A stretch of DNA of 64,000 nt from the NCBI GenBank assembly GCA_036852015.1, contig JAANDG010000024.1:1-64000 (forward strand). The letters are read 5' to 3'. Numbering within the stretch: position 1 is the first letter of the stretch; each line of letters starts with the position of its first letter. Shown here one piece after another: positions 24,701 through 44,781 of the stretch. A program made the translations under genes and the position numbers. The DNA is from Pelodera strongyloides. Taxonomy: Eukaryota > Nematoda > Chromadorea > Rhabditida > Rhabditidae. The notes under the pieces were generated by a model. The model was not told where the DNA came from. It saw nothing but the letters and a program-made list of their open reading frames with translations, and did no database searches.

Positions 24701-27700
24701 AATCCACACATCCCGGCGCCATCCCCTGAACACGAATCAATGAAGACCAATGAAAATGTGAAACTAGTGACTAGCAAGGCTGTGGGCCAGTGGGCCGTGT
24801 TTCAAACACCACCGTGCTGGGATTACCATGAGTTCTGAAACTTCTACGCTATCCCCCGGTATCAGAAGAGTTACTATAGTCTTACCCGTTGAAGAAATAA
24901 ATGTGACACGAAACTCGAATAAATTAACAGAGCATAACACCTCACATCTTGCAATATTAAACGAGAAAGCACCACCGTAAGACCCCCACGTAGCGGTTGC
25001 AGAAGAAGAACCAATCAGGCTCAGGCAATGAATACCAAGAAAAAAAGAGAGTGCCAACTGTCCGCCAGTCCGCCTGACCATAACAACAATGGCGCACAGC
25101 GCACTTCAAAACAAGCCCGCATAATTAAAGGCTCAGGCCCAAGCACAAAAAGTTTTCCCCAGTTTTTCTGCGATAAATCTCCCAGATTACTCAAGCGTGG
25201 CTGCGAAAACCGTTTTGCATTGCATCATATGCAAAATTGGGGAAGTTATTCGCAATAGAAGATCCTCAGAAATGAACAGCAGTTTGAGCTTGAATATGCG
25301 TTTCTGTGCCTCAAATACAATGTGTTGCCTAGTAAAATGCTTCTTGATATTGATTTAATAAACGTTAACATATTCTTTTGTGTTTTCAACCCGTTGCATG
25401 TCCAGAAACCCGTTGTTGGCTATTTTTGGGTGCTGACTATGATCACTAGTTGTGGATCAGTGGATCTCATTTTGCTAAAAAAATCACCCGATTTTGCCTA
25501 TTATGCAAAACGGTTTTCGCAACCACATGTCCACATTTTAGTAATCCGAGAGTTTTATCACAGAATAATTGGGGAAAACTTTTTATACGTGGGTCTGGGC
25601 CTAATAATGTGTTTTGATCAATGGTACACTGACACTACACGGAGCATACAAGTAACGAAGAAAACGTTCATAATATGAAAGTTAATTAGTGAGCAGAAAT
25701 AAGCAGAAATGCAGAAAAAAAGAAGTGCAGGGACTTGCCTGACAATGAGTGAAAGTGAAAAATGACAACTGTTCGTGTATGTGACTTGTTAGCTTTGTGC
25801 TAAATCGATCTTCGCTCGTTTGCTATTTCAAATTTCAATTGCGTTCATTTTTCGTTCTCTTTCATTCAGTGTTCAAGTTCATCTTTTACTTACGGGAACC
25901 ATGAACAATTTTTTTCAATGACTGCCAACAAAAATTTTTACATTTTTAGTAAAAAGTACAGAAGGACGAAAAACAGTTGCGATTTACGATGCTGCAATCC
26001 CACCCAACGGCCCTGATTTTTCGTTTTTGAAATTTCAACTTCGCAATGTGAACCTTTCACGCATAATTCGGCGAGGATATAAGAAAATCTTAGAAAAACT
26101 GTCCTTCTCCACCTACATTTGTTTTGTTAACAAACTAAATCTGAATGAAGAGCTCCGCACAAAATCGATCATCAAACCGAAATCCATCAAACGCTGACCT
26201 TCAAGCAAATGATGAAGATGGCAACAAAGAACAACCTACATACAGCCGACAACAGGGAAAAGCGTTTGTTTTGCGGTTTTGCCTTAAATTTTCAAAGCAG
26301 CGTTCCACCAAACCCTATCTTTACTCTCAATCTGGTAATCCACATGTTCGGTGCTACAAGTGACAGATGGAAAAGGCAAACGACATAATGTAACACAGGA
26401 CAGGAGCAGATATTCCCAGAGGGAAGCGTTAGCAAGCAGTTTAGGTGCGTGAAAATGCATACTTTGTGGAAAAGACCAGGGACATTAAAATACATCAAAG
26501 ACAAAAATAAACATACTGGTACTCCACTGCGGTCGCCATCTGTGGTTCATATGCTAGGCAACACCAATACTGATGATTGTGAGTTCAAAACAACGAAAAT
26601 GGTAGAAGGCAACAAGATTGACACTAAAACGATAGACAAACAAGTGGAGACAACAGTAAAAATATAAATTACAAATTACAAATGTTAGTCCACGTTCTCC
26701 TAATTAATCAACGACATGAGAAGAAAAAATAAGGTATATATTCATATAAACAAATAAACAACACGCAATTAAAAAAAAGCATGAGGCTTGAGAATTGGTG
26801 TATTACTATTGTCAATAGATGCGAGGGAATTCCCCACAATACATAACATGCAGAGAGTGAGGATTAGCATAGAAACACAGACACTGAGGAAAATCGAGAG
26901 AGACGAGGGATGAGGTTAAAACCTACACTCAAAGTGACGCAGACGAGAAGACAAAATAAGACAGCGGAGAAAACACGGATGCATAGCGTTAGATCACAAG
27001 GACCTGCGCGTTAGATTAGAAAGAAAAATATATAAGCCAGAGGGTGCAGACTGCAGACGATCAGCTGCTCAAAAAGAGAATGAGAATGTGGACACTGAAT
27101 TGGCCTCAAGTAGACCATCCAATCTTTAGGGAATGTTCACTGCAATATTGGACACTAGAAGTAGAATGTAAATGGCAGTACTAAAGCTAGGATTAAAACT
27201 AAAACTATACATAATCTTCACCTGATTAAATACTAATGGACTAATAAAGGATAAGTAAATGAACGATTATAAAGGTTTAAAATGTAGATATATGCATAAT
27301 CATGTATTTAACTGACGAGCCTTGATGCACTGATATAACTGGCCTGGCCTTGGAGAGCTAAGCTAACTGTAGCTATATGCCTTGGAGAGCTACATTCAAT
27401 CACAATTCACACTTTCACATCGACGAGAGAGAATCATCGCATAACGTTACAAAGGAACAACACCCGAAGTCTATCCCACAAAGTCCTGAAAAACAAAATA
27501 CCCCTAATAATCCTCCCCTCCCAATAAGCCTTTCAAGTGGATGTGGCCTAGAGCCTCAGAATTCAGAAATACCTTCTCGTTCATCAGGTCGTCTGCGTAA
27601 ACATGCAATATGCATAACAAAAAAAAACGAAAACAAAGATTTTCAACAAAAGGCTTTTCTGCTCCAGAAGCAGGATCATACGTATATAGACATTCGGAAA

Positions 27701-29048
27701 CAAAAAAATAAAGGACACTGAATGTTACAACAGTGCAATATGTCAAAAAAGGAGGTTAAGTAGTAGCTACTTCGGTTCGGAACCGGAACTCCGATAAGTT
27801 CTACATATGAGGAAGGAGGGAATGAACGAGTGACTTCGCTCTTGTAAAATAGTTCGAAGTTCGAAGATAGGAGAAGACAAACCGAAACGACTACATGAAA
27901 CTGCTTCTTGTTTCAAAGATGCAAAATGACAACTACTTCTTGGTTCAAAGATGCGTAACAGTAACTAACAAACAGATCAAATTACCCGACAGACAGGCAG
28001 AAACAAAAGTTCCGTAGGCGTATGGGCGGGGTGGGAAATATGAAAATATGAGACTCAGAGACTCCTTCTTCATTCGGCAGCTAGATCGCAAAAGATATCC
28101 GAAAAAAAGAACAGAAATTGGAAAGAGAGACATTCAGCTTGTGAGCTTGTCAGCAAGCACAAAATTGCAGCTTGCAGCTTCCCAAACTACAAATTGCAGA
28201 GGAAGAAGCAGGAAAGAATACTGGATATAGATAAATACCAGATTTTTAAACGCCAGTGAAATATAAACTACAAACTAACACTAATCCACTAACCTTGTAA
28301 GAAGCTGAGCTCCTCGCTTGATTGGCTAGCAGAGCTCCCCGGTCGTAATTGACATTCATGGGCTTCCATCACCGGTGGAGGATCGGATGCAGCAGTGCTC
28401 GGCATCGCAATACTTCTAAATAATACGCAAAATAAGCCAACCAAAACCATAACAAACCACGCCGAAACAAGGTTCCAAAAATCAGATGCCGCTACCGCTT
28501 ACCGCACCTGCAGAAAAGATAATTTGAATGGAAACGTATAGCTCACCTCTTCTTCTTCTGGATATCCTCTCCTGTTATAGTCCTATTCACCCTTCCTTGA
28601 TGTTCCCGCACAACACTACAACTACGCTTGCGCGTAAAGCGGTCACCAAGACCAAGAACTGAGGCGGCTGCACGCGCCAACGTGGTCTTACAACCTGGAA
28701 ATTATATTTTGCTACTGCTATAGTGCTATGCTATTAATAAATGTAGAAATTACGAGAGCGTCTGGTAACAAACATTTCAATGTGTGATACATCAAGCCAG
28801 TACACACAAGCACTCTACGTTTAGCAGAAACACACAACAGTTACTGAATTAACATACACAAATAAAGTATAAGAGTAAATTCAACACCACGTAACTAACA
28901 TACTACACAGGGGCGGGCACAAAAGACAATGTGAATCCGAGATCCGACATCCAGAAAAAAAGAACTTGAGAAATCCTTCGCAAATATTTGGTTAACCGCC
29001 CTCATGTACACATCGACAGATTGGCGGCGTATGTCCAGTCGTAGTCAT
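18790..29048 (-). CDS. TTLL4: Tubulin polyglutamylase, TTLL4 type
   Basis: Nineteen minus-strand exons join in phase to 649 residues: 28997-29048, 28547-28694, 28294-28415, 24661-24725, 24202-24352, 23828-23928, 23488-23574, 22892-22968, 22478-22589, 22213-22295, 21962-22090, 21635-21743, 21347-21495, 21085-21154, 20725-20831, 20371-20438, 19981-20106, 19059-19165, 18790-18876. The ATP-grasp landmarks appear in order: HFPGAFHIGRKDRLW, KPASARGTGI, KFDLRLYVY, MHLTNYSINK, FGIDILLDE and WLLEVNISPS. TTLL4-family enzymes add the first glutamate to side chains on tubulin, tuning cilia and axonal microtubules. The first three exons are variable and inferred from phase alone; the start is therefore less certain than the rest. 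The intron before 22892-22968 has no AG at its 3' end. The 3.6-kb intron 24726-28293 carries a foldback element. Confidence 0.85.
19541..19904. mobile_element. MITE with TTAAAGGGAATATGT ends
   Basis: The left end TTAAAGGGAATATGTA and right end TACATATTCCCTTTAA are inverted repeats around a 364-bp element with no transposase. It lies inside the TTLL4 intron 19166-19980. Confidence 0.75.
23369..23420. repeat. Two adjacent perfect hairpins
   Basis: The first is AATCGGCC, loop GAA, GGCCGATT (23369-23387). The second is GAAGAGCCC, loop GTA, GGGCTCTTC (23400-23420). Both are GC-rich against an AT-rich TTLL4 intron. Confidence 0.85.
25121..25610. mobile_element. Foldback MITE in a TTLL4 intron
   Basis: The left arm (TTAAAGGCTCAGGCCCA, then AAAAAGTTTTCCCCA, then GCGAAAACCGTTTTGCA) is matched in reverse complement at 25500-25610 (TGCAAAACGGTTTTCGC, TGGGGAAAACTTTTT, GGGTCTGGGCCT). 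The arms are imperfect, of about 100 bases or more. No protein is encoded. Confidence 0.8.
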
Positions 29049-30703
29049 ACCCGATACATCACGAAAAAGTGCTAGCGCAATAATCAACAAACTGCATTAA
29101 TTTCTTCGATCATCAAGATGGCGAACTTCAACTATTCGGTAGAGTAAGAGTACACTGATCAAGAGAAAGGAATGATCCAATCTCAGACGCTATGATCCCA
29201 AGAACAATCATTACACATAATTGAGATTCACACAAAGCAACCGAATCACACAGAACAACGAAAAAATGCACCATGTGTTTCAAATTAGAAAAGACAAAAC
29301 GACAGTTGCCACTATACATAATATCACTAAACTACTCGTACTATGTGATTCAACTGAAGGCGTAACAAGACCAGTACATTTTCCATGAGAAAAAACTAAC
29401 AACTCGGAAAACAACACAAAGAACAGGACACGGCACAACACAATACGAATGAGAAAGTGACATTGGAATCAAATTATTAAATATGACATCCGCCGTCGTG
29501 GAAAAAATACTGTTGTGATAGACATTGCGGTTCAAAACCACTGATAATCAATTACACAGCAGAGAAACGTCAACAATTTATTGTTTACTTGAATGTCAAA
29601 CAGTGTCAACGAAAAGGTAATAAGTTAAACTAAATATAAATTATAAATATACAACTGAAGAACTGAACCTTCTTGCAAAATTGAGTAGATATAAAACACA
29701 CTAAAAGGTACAGAATGGGAAACAGGTAGTAGATTGTAGATGCAAATTGTCAAAAGGAACTGATCATTGATCGATAGGGTAAAATTAAACAAATGATAAT
29801 TCACAATTCGCATAAGTAAGAAGACAACCTTAAAGCGAAATGCTAGCCTCTTTGGAAAATTTGCATATGATAAGCAAATCCTATGTATCCTATGCTAATT
29901 TTCCAAAGGGGCTAGCATTTCGCTTTAACATTTTCAAGCGTTGAAGCTGGTGTCGTATAATGCAATAACGGGGTGCAAATACATTACACTATGCCAAGCC
30001 AGACAGCTCCTCCGATATGAAATAACCACTCCTCTCTATGGTCTCCGTCTCTCTCTCTCACTATGCCTCACTTTCACGATTACAGAAGAGCAGATGAGAG
30101 AAAAGGGAGAGTTTCTCGAATTATGACATTTTGGATAACACCAATCAGTGTCACATCTGACACTTAACAAATTTGGAAATGTCACACGTGGTCTTTTACA
30201 AAGGAGACGAATTGACAAATTACCAATGGTCAACGCCCACACTCAGATTGATCACATAGAAAATTATTGAAACATTACAGCTGATATAGTTACCAATAGC
30301 GCCTTGGAGAAAAACGGATGAAAACTTAAAATTATAGGTTGCGGATTACTCGGAAAATCTGTTACATACACTAAGCCGTTCGCATATGACGGATCAAAGG
30401 GAATTATAGAGATCGACAGGAAGTTAGTATGATGCATGCTGCATGGCAAAATCAAACCTAAATCACGAGCGGATTTTCTCTCATGTTATTATAACACCGA
30501 CACAACGTTGAAGGTGCTTATTAGATTATCAGATTCGGAATTAGCTCGGCTTGGCTGTGCGGGAACAGACCACAAGCACGTATGTGCGAATGTCAAACAG
30601 AAGAAAAACCATTATTCAGTTGCATGTGAAAATAAACTAAGATAAGAGCATATAAAACGTTTTGCAAACACAGTCGCGATTAATAAAACTATACAAAATG
30701 ACC
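29049..30703. other. Gap between SMARCD and TTLL4
   Basis: This stretch lies between the SMARCD stop and the proposed TTLL4 start, both on the minus strand. It includes the small foldback element at 29830-29928. No other gene is seen. Confidence 0.4.
29830..29928. mobile_element. Small hairpin MITE with TTAAAGCGAAATG ends
   Basis: A 99-bp near-perfect foldback: TTAAAGCGAAATGCTAGCC at the left and GGCTAGCATTTCGCTTTAA at the right. The element at 30813-31205 has related ends. Confidence 0.9.
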
Positions 30704-37312
<6,609 letters not shown>

Positions 37313-38214
37313 CCTAGAAATATGGAGAGTTGAGCTTTCTACTCTACAAATTGATGTTGAAAACGAATTACCCGCTGCGAATTTTGGTGGATTTGATTAT
37401 TCAAACAGTAAATAAATATCGAGATGTCCATCCTGAACGGGTGCCTAGATCGACAACATCAATGACATGAATTTAAACGAGTCTAAGAGCGCAATCAGTG
37501 AAACAGACAAGGAAGGTGATTGATAATAATGATCGATCGAAAAAAAGTCTTTGAAAAAAGCGCAATTTCGCGGCACTATATTGGCCGTTAGCCAAGTTAT
37601 TGATGTACAGGTTTTAAACGCAACGCAATGTATCTGCGTTGCGTTTATTGACCGAAAGGGGCGGGGCCAACGTCGTGTCTCACATCACCACATTTTCGTT
37701 GCCATCCGACCACCAAGCTGTGTTCGTCATTGTATGTCGGTGCTTGTTTCGTGTCGTGTTTCTTTTCTCGTTGTCGTTTTATGTATATCCTCCATTTTTA
37801 AACTACGTGTCCCGATTTTGTGCCCGTTTAGAATTCTTGTCGCAAATTCCATTTCAATGTACGCAATTTCAGGTTCCGTGGTCTTCGTCTGGACGCGGTG
37901 TTCGCGGATTGTTCGCCTCTTCCATTAAAGCTTTTTCTGTTTTTATGAATTGAATGAAGATGTTATGAACTGTTGCTTTCGTACAATACACAATACTTGT
38001 CGTCTGATTAAAGGTCCTCAGTTTCGGCAGTTCGTCTTGGCGGTCCTCATTATCTACATTCGGTCCTCCTTGGGAATCTTCTTGTGCGCGTTGCTCCGTT
38101 GCTCGTTCGGGTGTAATTTTGCAAATTGTCGCGACTGTTTTTTTACATGCATTCCAACCTGCAGATAGAATAGTCATTTGTTTCAGAAGCTTGTTAACAA
38201 CCTTTTCCTGACAA
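37313..38214. promoter_or_regulatory. Shared upstream region of SMARCD and PCF11
   Basis: About 900 bases separate the two divergent start codons, so this DNA must hold both promoters. A perfect 12-bp inverted repeat, AAACGCAACGCA with loop ATGTATC, lies at 37616-37646. An acceptor-like TTTGTTTCAG about 30 bases before the PCF11 ATG is a candidate trans-splice site. No TATA element is evident to me. Confidence 0.5.
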
Positions 38215-41200
38215 ATGGCGGGTGCTTTGAATGCCGCCGAAGAGTATAGGTAAGCATTGGTTATGTGCCACATGACCTTTAATGAATTCGATTACATTCT
38301 ATAGAATCTGATTCACTTGTCCTTTTCCTGTCTGATTAAGTCAACCCAATACTAGAATAGAACCTCAACTCTTTTTGCTTATTTGACCAGGAAAGTTTTA
38401 GGTCTGCACTTGCCGAGCTCACTTGTAACAACAAAACTCAAATCAACCTGCTTACGATACTTGCGGAAGATTACAAGGAATACGCGGCAGAGATCGTTGA
38501 CGTCATTGCAGATCATATAACTAATGTATGTTTCTCTTCAGATTTACAGAGTTCCACGTTTTGGCTCTTCCTCTATTTTTTTTTAAATAATGTCTTTCAG
38601 GTTCCAAAGGAACAGAAATTACCCGTCTTGTACGTCGCTGATAGTATTTTGAAGAACGTCAGGACGGATAATGATGCATACAAGCAGTGTTTCACGAAAC
38701 ATATAGTCAACGTTTTTCTGCACATTTTCAAGGAGGTGAGCATGAACGGATAATGATGCATCTGTTGTCCAACCACTTTTGTTAGCACCGTTGGCTGCTG
38801 TAATTGTTTCACAGAGCGCAACTAATTTTGCAGCATTGTTCAACTCCGTTTTCTTTTTGCGTACATCTGTATCAACTAATCTTTAGGGAGATGAAAGGAT
38901 CCGTCTGTCGATGTACAATCTGCGAAAAACCTGGCCCGACTTGTTCCCACGTTCGAAGCTCTATCAGTTGGATCTGAAGGTTCATGAGGTTAGTTTCACA
39001 AATAAGAATTGTGGGGACGTGTTTCCTTTCACTGAGTACTTGCTATTATCCAGTTTATCTAATCTTTTACTCGTTGTGACAGTAATCGCTAGACTATCAT
39101 TGCTATGTAATGTTTGGTTGGTCAAGCAGTGTGGTGAGCTTATTGGCGAATTATCAAAAAAAAATGTTTAGGTGGATCGGGCGTGGCCAGTACCAACACC
39201 ACCTTCCGCTTCTTCTGCTGCCCCGTCCGTTTCTAAAGTTCACCTTAATCCGAAGTTTCTGCACGCGTCATCTAATGCCCAACCAGCCGCTACCACCCGA
39301 ACGCGACCTACAACATCACTAGCGTCCACTTCAGGAAACGGAAGAGCGCAAGCGGTACTTTCAGGATACCGTTTTCAGTCTTTCCTATCACTTCATTGTC
39401 ACATTCACCCTGTCATTTGCCGTATTATGTTCTGTATACTGATACCAATTTGCTTTTTGTGGTTTCCACCCCTCTTCCCATGAGTTAGAACTAGCCTAAT
39501 ATGGAGTGCGTTTCTTTGGGTGCTGTACGTACAGGAATTGAGCGGAAAAGGAATTCTTGACATGAGGAACTTTACTATTGTCTTTCGGTTTGTTCTCACT
39601 TGCTAACAAAACGAGAAAGACTGGTGCCCTATCTCCATTTTGTATCCGCTCCTAGACTTGGTGGAAGGAAGACCTTTAATCAGTTATCTGACTGTGCATT
39701 TTCTAAAGAATTTTGTTTTGTTCCGATATTTTTTATTTATTTGTCTTGCTTTCCGAAAATAAACTGTGTCAGAACAACCCATGACTGACGGCCTTGCATT
39801 TAATTATTCCTTTATTATGAATCACGAATTATTATAAGGATTGTATGTGAGACGGTCGAAATTTTTGTTGCATTGCTTGTGCCAAAATTCACTAGAAATA
39901 TTCACTAGATTTCTACATTGGAATAGTGAGTTAGTGAGTTATTGATTTGATGTTGAATCAGAATTTTGCAGGCAGTGCGCAGCAGAAAGAAGTTAGCCGA
40001 TGTGCCTGGTATAATAGTTTTCTTTAGAGTGGTCCTGCACCCCCGAAAAGGAGGGTAATCGTGAAGACAGAATCCGAGGAAGTGAAGAGACAAGCATCAC
40101 ACCGCCCTGTGAAGAAACAACAGCGGGATGTTTTGTAAGTTTTGTCCTCACCACATAATGGTTCGTCAAGTGTGCGATGTGTGTGTCTGTGCGTGCCTGT
40201 ATTGCATTCTTCGTGTATTCTGATTTTTGTATCACACGTTCATTATTCAATTTCAGGGACGATATCATGAGTCTGCCTCCGGTTGTGAAAAATGAACCTC
40301 GCGAATCCACTCCTCCTCCTGGGCCTAATGCACAGAAACGTAGGACGATAGATCATGAGGAGCATCCACCTCACAAGTCCAGAAGAGCTCCCCAGCACCA
40401 ACATCAGGACGTGAGTTATCTTTTTTGTTTTGTTTTCTGGTATTGTTTTACTTTTTGCTGTTGTCTACTCAGATTGTGACCACTAAAATTGACCCCCCCT
40501 CCACTTGAGGATTTCTAAAAATTACGATCTGTTTAGATGAAGCCATCGCGTATACAGATACAGCCGACTGCAGCTCTCGGCGCACACGCCTTTGTGAGTG
40601 CTCCCCGTCTGCCCTCGCCGAGTCTTGTGCCTGCTATCGTGGTTCGTTTTTTTTATTGTTGATAGTGTCTTTCCAGGGAGGCGCGTTTCTTTTTCTGTAT
40701 GAATCCCTCGTTGATAGCATATGTCGAATTTCCCAATTTTGTTATGTACTGTATTCCAGCAGCCGATGCCTCATCACCCTCCTCACGCGACGTTTCAAAT
40801 GCCACCACCTGGCCTGCCACCCAAGACGACGACACCGCATCCTTCTATGTCAATTGCTCCGCCAATTATGGGTCATCCTGGAACTCACCTACCACCTCCA
40901 GGGTTCATGGGCTATCCACCGGTGTCTGGAGCGCATCCGTTTTCACAGGTACATTTTGACTGCGAATTGTCGGTTTGTGAAACTTTGCGTATGTAATACT
41001 TGATCAGTTTCCTTAATACTCCATGAGTACCATTTATCTGTGAGACTTTATTCGCCATTCGAAGGGATAACAAATGTGCCTGTTAAGTGTGTCTTGGTTG
41101 TAATAAATATAAATACAATTTACATTTAGGGCCATCCGCCATCGTATCCTCCTCCGCCTCTTTCCCAAGGTGGTCCTCCTCCACATTCTGGGCCCACCTT

Positions 41201-44200
41201 TGTGGATCCACACACTCGACCAATCCATGTAGGTGTTACCGTCTACTTGTGTTTTGATTTGATGATTGGTCGATCAAAGTTTGCAGTTCTGCGTAATTTT
41301 ATGAGTATAATTTTCAAAACGCATTCTATCGCTTTTTTGGTAACGTAGAGTTGAACTAAGTTGTTATTTGATTATTCCTAAAGTTGAATATATTCAGCAT
41401 CAGCCTCCACCTCCAGTTACGCCCGCACCCGCAGAGGGACAGGTGGTTGGTGTGAGTACAACTTCAGTGCCTCCTCCCGGTCCATCTACTTCGGCCCCAT
41501 CTCCACCCGCATATCCTTCTCCGCCCATTCCTGCTGCCACTCCCGCACCGCGGTCTCATGTCATCTCGAATGATACGGTATGTCTGAGTAATATAATTGT
41601 AACCGGATTTAGTACTGTAGAAGTAGAAACTGTCCATCTTTAGTCAGAGAAATGACGTGATATTTTTTACAACCGTTAATCAATGAGAGCATAATTCTTA
41701 TTGTTCAATTCATTAAATGATTTTTCTTTCAGGTCAAATTGGAAGGGATACCGGCTAACAATCGCATTTTTGTCGATGGAAAAGCTCATGAGGTTTGGCT
41801 GTTCGTTATTGGAATATTAAAATAGTCTTTCTTTTCTGACCTAACCTATTCTTAACTGTGGCACTGGTAATAATTAAAAGATGCGAGAATCTAACCCAAA
41901 CCCAAACCCCACTTTAAATATATATGTATAATATAATATTGTTTTTGACAATTAGAATTAGCCAGATAATGAGGTTCTAACTATTTTTACGAAGGTAGGC
42001 ATGTATTACCTTTTCCGTACTTTTGAAGGGCACTTGTTCAAATTATAGCTTTTCATTCTCCACTCCCACTTCCACTAAGCACTAGTTTCTAGTTTCAGGT
42101 TATCTACATTGGGGAGACGGCGGTTATTGAGCGGAACGGTCTACCGCACAGAATTTACTTCAGTGGCACACCGCGAAATGTTGTGATTGATGGAATGGTT
42201 CATGAACTGAAATTTGGCGAGAAAAAGGTATTGTTGTGGTGTGCGGTGTGCTCATAGCTGTTGTTCTGTTGTTCATTTCTTTTGAATCCCATAGTCCTAT
42301 TTTGATTTCAGACGGTTCTTATTGACGGAGAAGAACACTCGATACGATTTGGAGCACCGTCGCGTGAACTCTACATGGGTGACTTCCCATTCAAGGTAGG
42401 TTACGTCTAATCACGTTACTTTTTTCTTTGTTGTTGTGGTTTGCGGTTTACCTTGGCGTGTATATTGAACATTTTGAGTACACACGTTTTTAGGGAGCCT
42501 TCGGCGGCCCGCCCATCTATGCCACAATCAACGGGATCAGGCACGAAATCCGACTGGGTGGTCCAGCTCCGGAAGTGAAGATTGAGCCGCAACCCTCGCA
42601 CGATCTCTACCGGTTCATGAGCCAGGCAAGAGGACAGAAACCGGCGGCGCGGCCCACTCAGCCAGAGCCAGAACAAGGTAGGCCCCTCATTTTTTATTCG
42701 CGTAACTTTGCTTCACATTGCAACTAGTATGTAGTTTCACTTTTTTAGCTGTGTATCCATGGTCACTAATGTCACTGTTTCAGCCCCGGATCTGCAATTG
42801 TTGCTGAAGAAGCTTGTCAACTCTGGCTTCATCAATCGATTCGGATCCAAGGAGAATGAACCACCGCGCAAGAGTTCTCCCCCCGTTGAGGTACAACCAC
42901 GACAACATCCCATTGCGAACAAGTCTTTAGTGGAGAGGAGGAGCACCCCCACTTCGGCACTCAAGGAATTCATGATCAGCCATCTGAGAACGTAAGTAGA
43001 ATGTGATGCTCATTTCTCACTTTTATGACTTTTTTTCTTGTAATCTTCTTGCTTAGTACACGCATTCCGTCTCACAACTTGTATAAGTAGTGTGAACACT
43101 TTCCATCGAAGAGAACCCGATAAAATCAAAAATGTTGAATGCGGTGGTTACTGGTTACTAATAATCTCATAATCTCCTTCTTTTCCAGACGATACGATTC
43201 CGTGATCGCGGCACTACACGAGAAACGGAAGTGCTGTTCGCAGTGTGGATTGAGGTTGGAACACCTGATGGGCGATAGGTTCGTGCGGTGCTTAATTTTT
43301 ATTTTCAGCAAAGATTATTTAATACGAACTTTGCACAAAAAATTGTTAAAAACTCGACAATTGGTATAGTAAGATGTCAAATGAGTAATATTATAGAGTT
43401 GTGATTATGACATTATGACTTCTTAAACATGTTTGGTCGGTGTTCGATATTCGATGGTAACATTATACATCTGTACTTTAGATTGAAACGTCACATGGAC
43501 TGGCACGTAAAGAAAAACTTGCGCCTATTGGATGATGTTAGTAAGAGCAGGGCGTGGTACTTGGATGCAGAGGTTGGTAATTAATTTGAGTTTATAGATT
43601 CACCTCGATTTTTCTGTTCATGTGTGCATGGATTCTCAGTTATCTGACATTTTGGATTTGGGAACTGTGTACTTGTCGTTGTAGTATTATTTTTCAATTT
43701 CTTTCCAGGACTGGGTGGAGACTGATGACGTAGATGATGAAGATTTAGAGCAAAAGAAGAAAGTTGGTAGGTTTTCGGTTCAGCATTTCGGCCTATTTTT
43801 TTTTGCTCATTTTTATTGTGAAATTAACAAGTCAAGTCACTACCTATCTTTAAACTAAACAATGAGAAAACAAGTCATAGCTAAAAATATGTATATTTTT
43901 CTATTGTTTTTCTAAACGATATGTAAATGTATTTTTCTTATTGTTATTTTAATTAGTTTACTTATTGATTTTTTCCATCTAACATAACGTGTAATTATAC
44001 GTAAAGTCTAACATAAAATATAGTGTAATTATAAATTATGTCAGGGCTTTGTTAATTAATTTTTTACATTTTGCAGAAGTGGAGCCCGAGGAAGTTATGG
44101 TCGACATTGCGCAAACGGAATCTAGGGTAAGGTATTCCTTTCTTAATTAATACTAAATTATCAGCAATGTTTGTGCATTTGAGTTTGGATCCACTGGAGA

Positions 44201-44524
44201 ACATATTTGGAGATTTAGTCATTTATGCCTTGTCAACAGTTATTTTTTTAGCTATGTGCATCATGTGAATTGCCGTTCACTAAAGTGTTTGATGAAGAGG
44301 ACGACGTGTGGCAGTTGGCTGATTGCGTTATGCACAATGGAAAGGTATGAGCTTTTTATTTATTTGCTTATTTATGCGATATTTGGCTGTTTTGTATATC
44401 ACCATTGCTTGTATGTTTTCTCAGTTTTCTCCTCGTGTGTGTCTGAATTCCCGCGTGTTATATGCAAATATTAAAATAATATAATTTGAATAAAAATCCG
44501 CATTATCACTTAGTAATTTGCATG

Positions 44525-44563
<39 letters not shown>

Positions 44564-44781
44564 AAATCCGTATGGTATATGACTTTCAGTTATAGGCTAG
44601 TATTTGCATAATTTAGACGTATCACTCGAAATGCATGGTTGACGCGACTATGACCGAAGAACCGGAAACTAGTGCTCCTGCGGAGGACGTGCTTGCTTCA
44701 TCACCATCGGTTAACATCAAAATGGAGACAGGGGAGGTTGCTGAAGTCGACATGAAACCGAATTTTGGAGGAGAGTTCTGA
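38215..44781 (+). CDS. PCF11: PCF11, cleavage and polyadenylation factor IIm subunit
   Basis: Twenty-two exons join in phase to 874 residues: 38215-38249, 38402-38525, 38601-38735, 38887-38988, 39172-39354, 40028-40134, 40257-40410, 40537-40641, 40760-40948, 41130-41228, 41398-41577, 41733-41792, 42099-42227, 42312-42395, 42494-42677, 42784-42991, 43189-43278, 43482-43572, 43709-43766, 44077-44126, 44252-44344, 44617-44781. The N-terminal CID (residues about 10-130, with LPVLYVADSILKNV and IRLSMYNLRKTWPDLFP) binds the RNA polymerase II tail. A Pro-rich middle follows, then repeated strands (VDGKAHEVIYIG, IDGMVHELKFG, IDGEEHSIRFGAPSRELY, INGIRHEIRLGGP), and two zinc fingers (KCCSQCG...HMDWH and CASCELPF...YHSKC). 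The protein couples 3'-end cleavage to transcription termination in the nucleus. Confidence 0.93.
44529..44561. repeat. (AT)n microsatellite
   Basis: An AT run within the last intron of PCF11. Confidence 0.9.

Noticed and set aside
24764..25081. Minus-strand 105-codon frame upstream of the fourth TTLL4 exon
   Set aside because: No donor/acceptor pair joins it in phase to the neighbouring TTLL4 exons, while the exon at 28294-28415 joins 24661-24725 directly.
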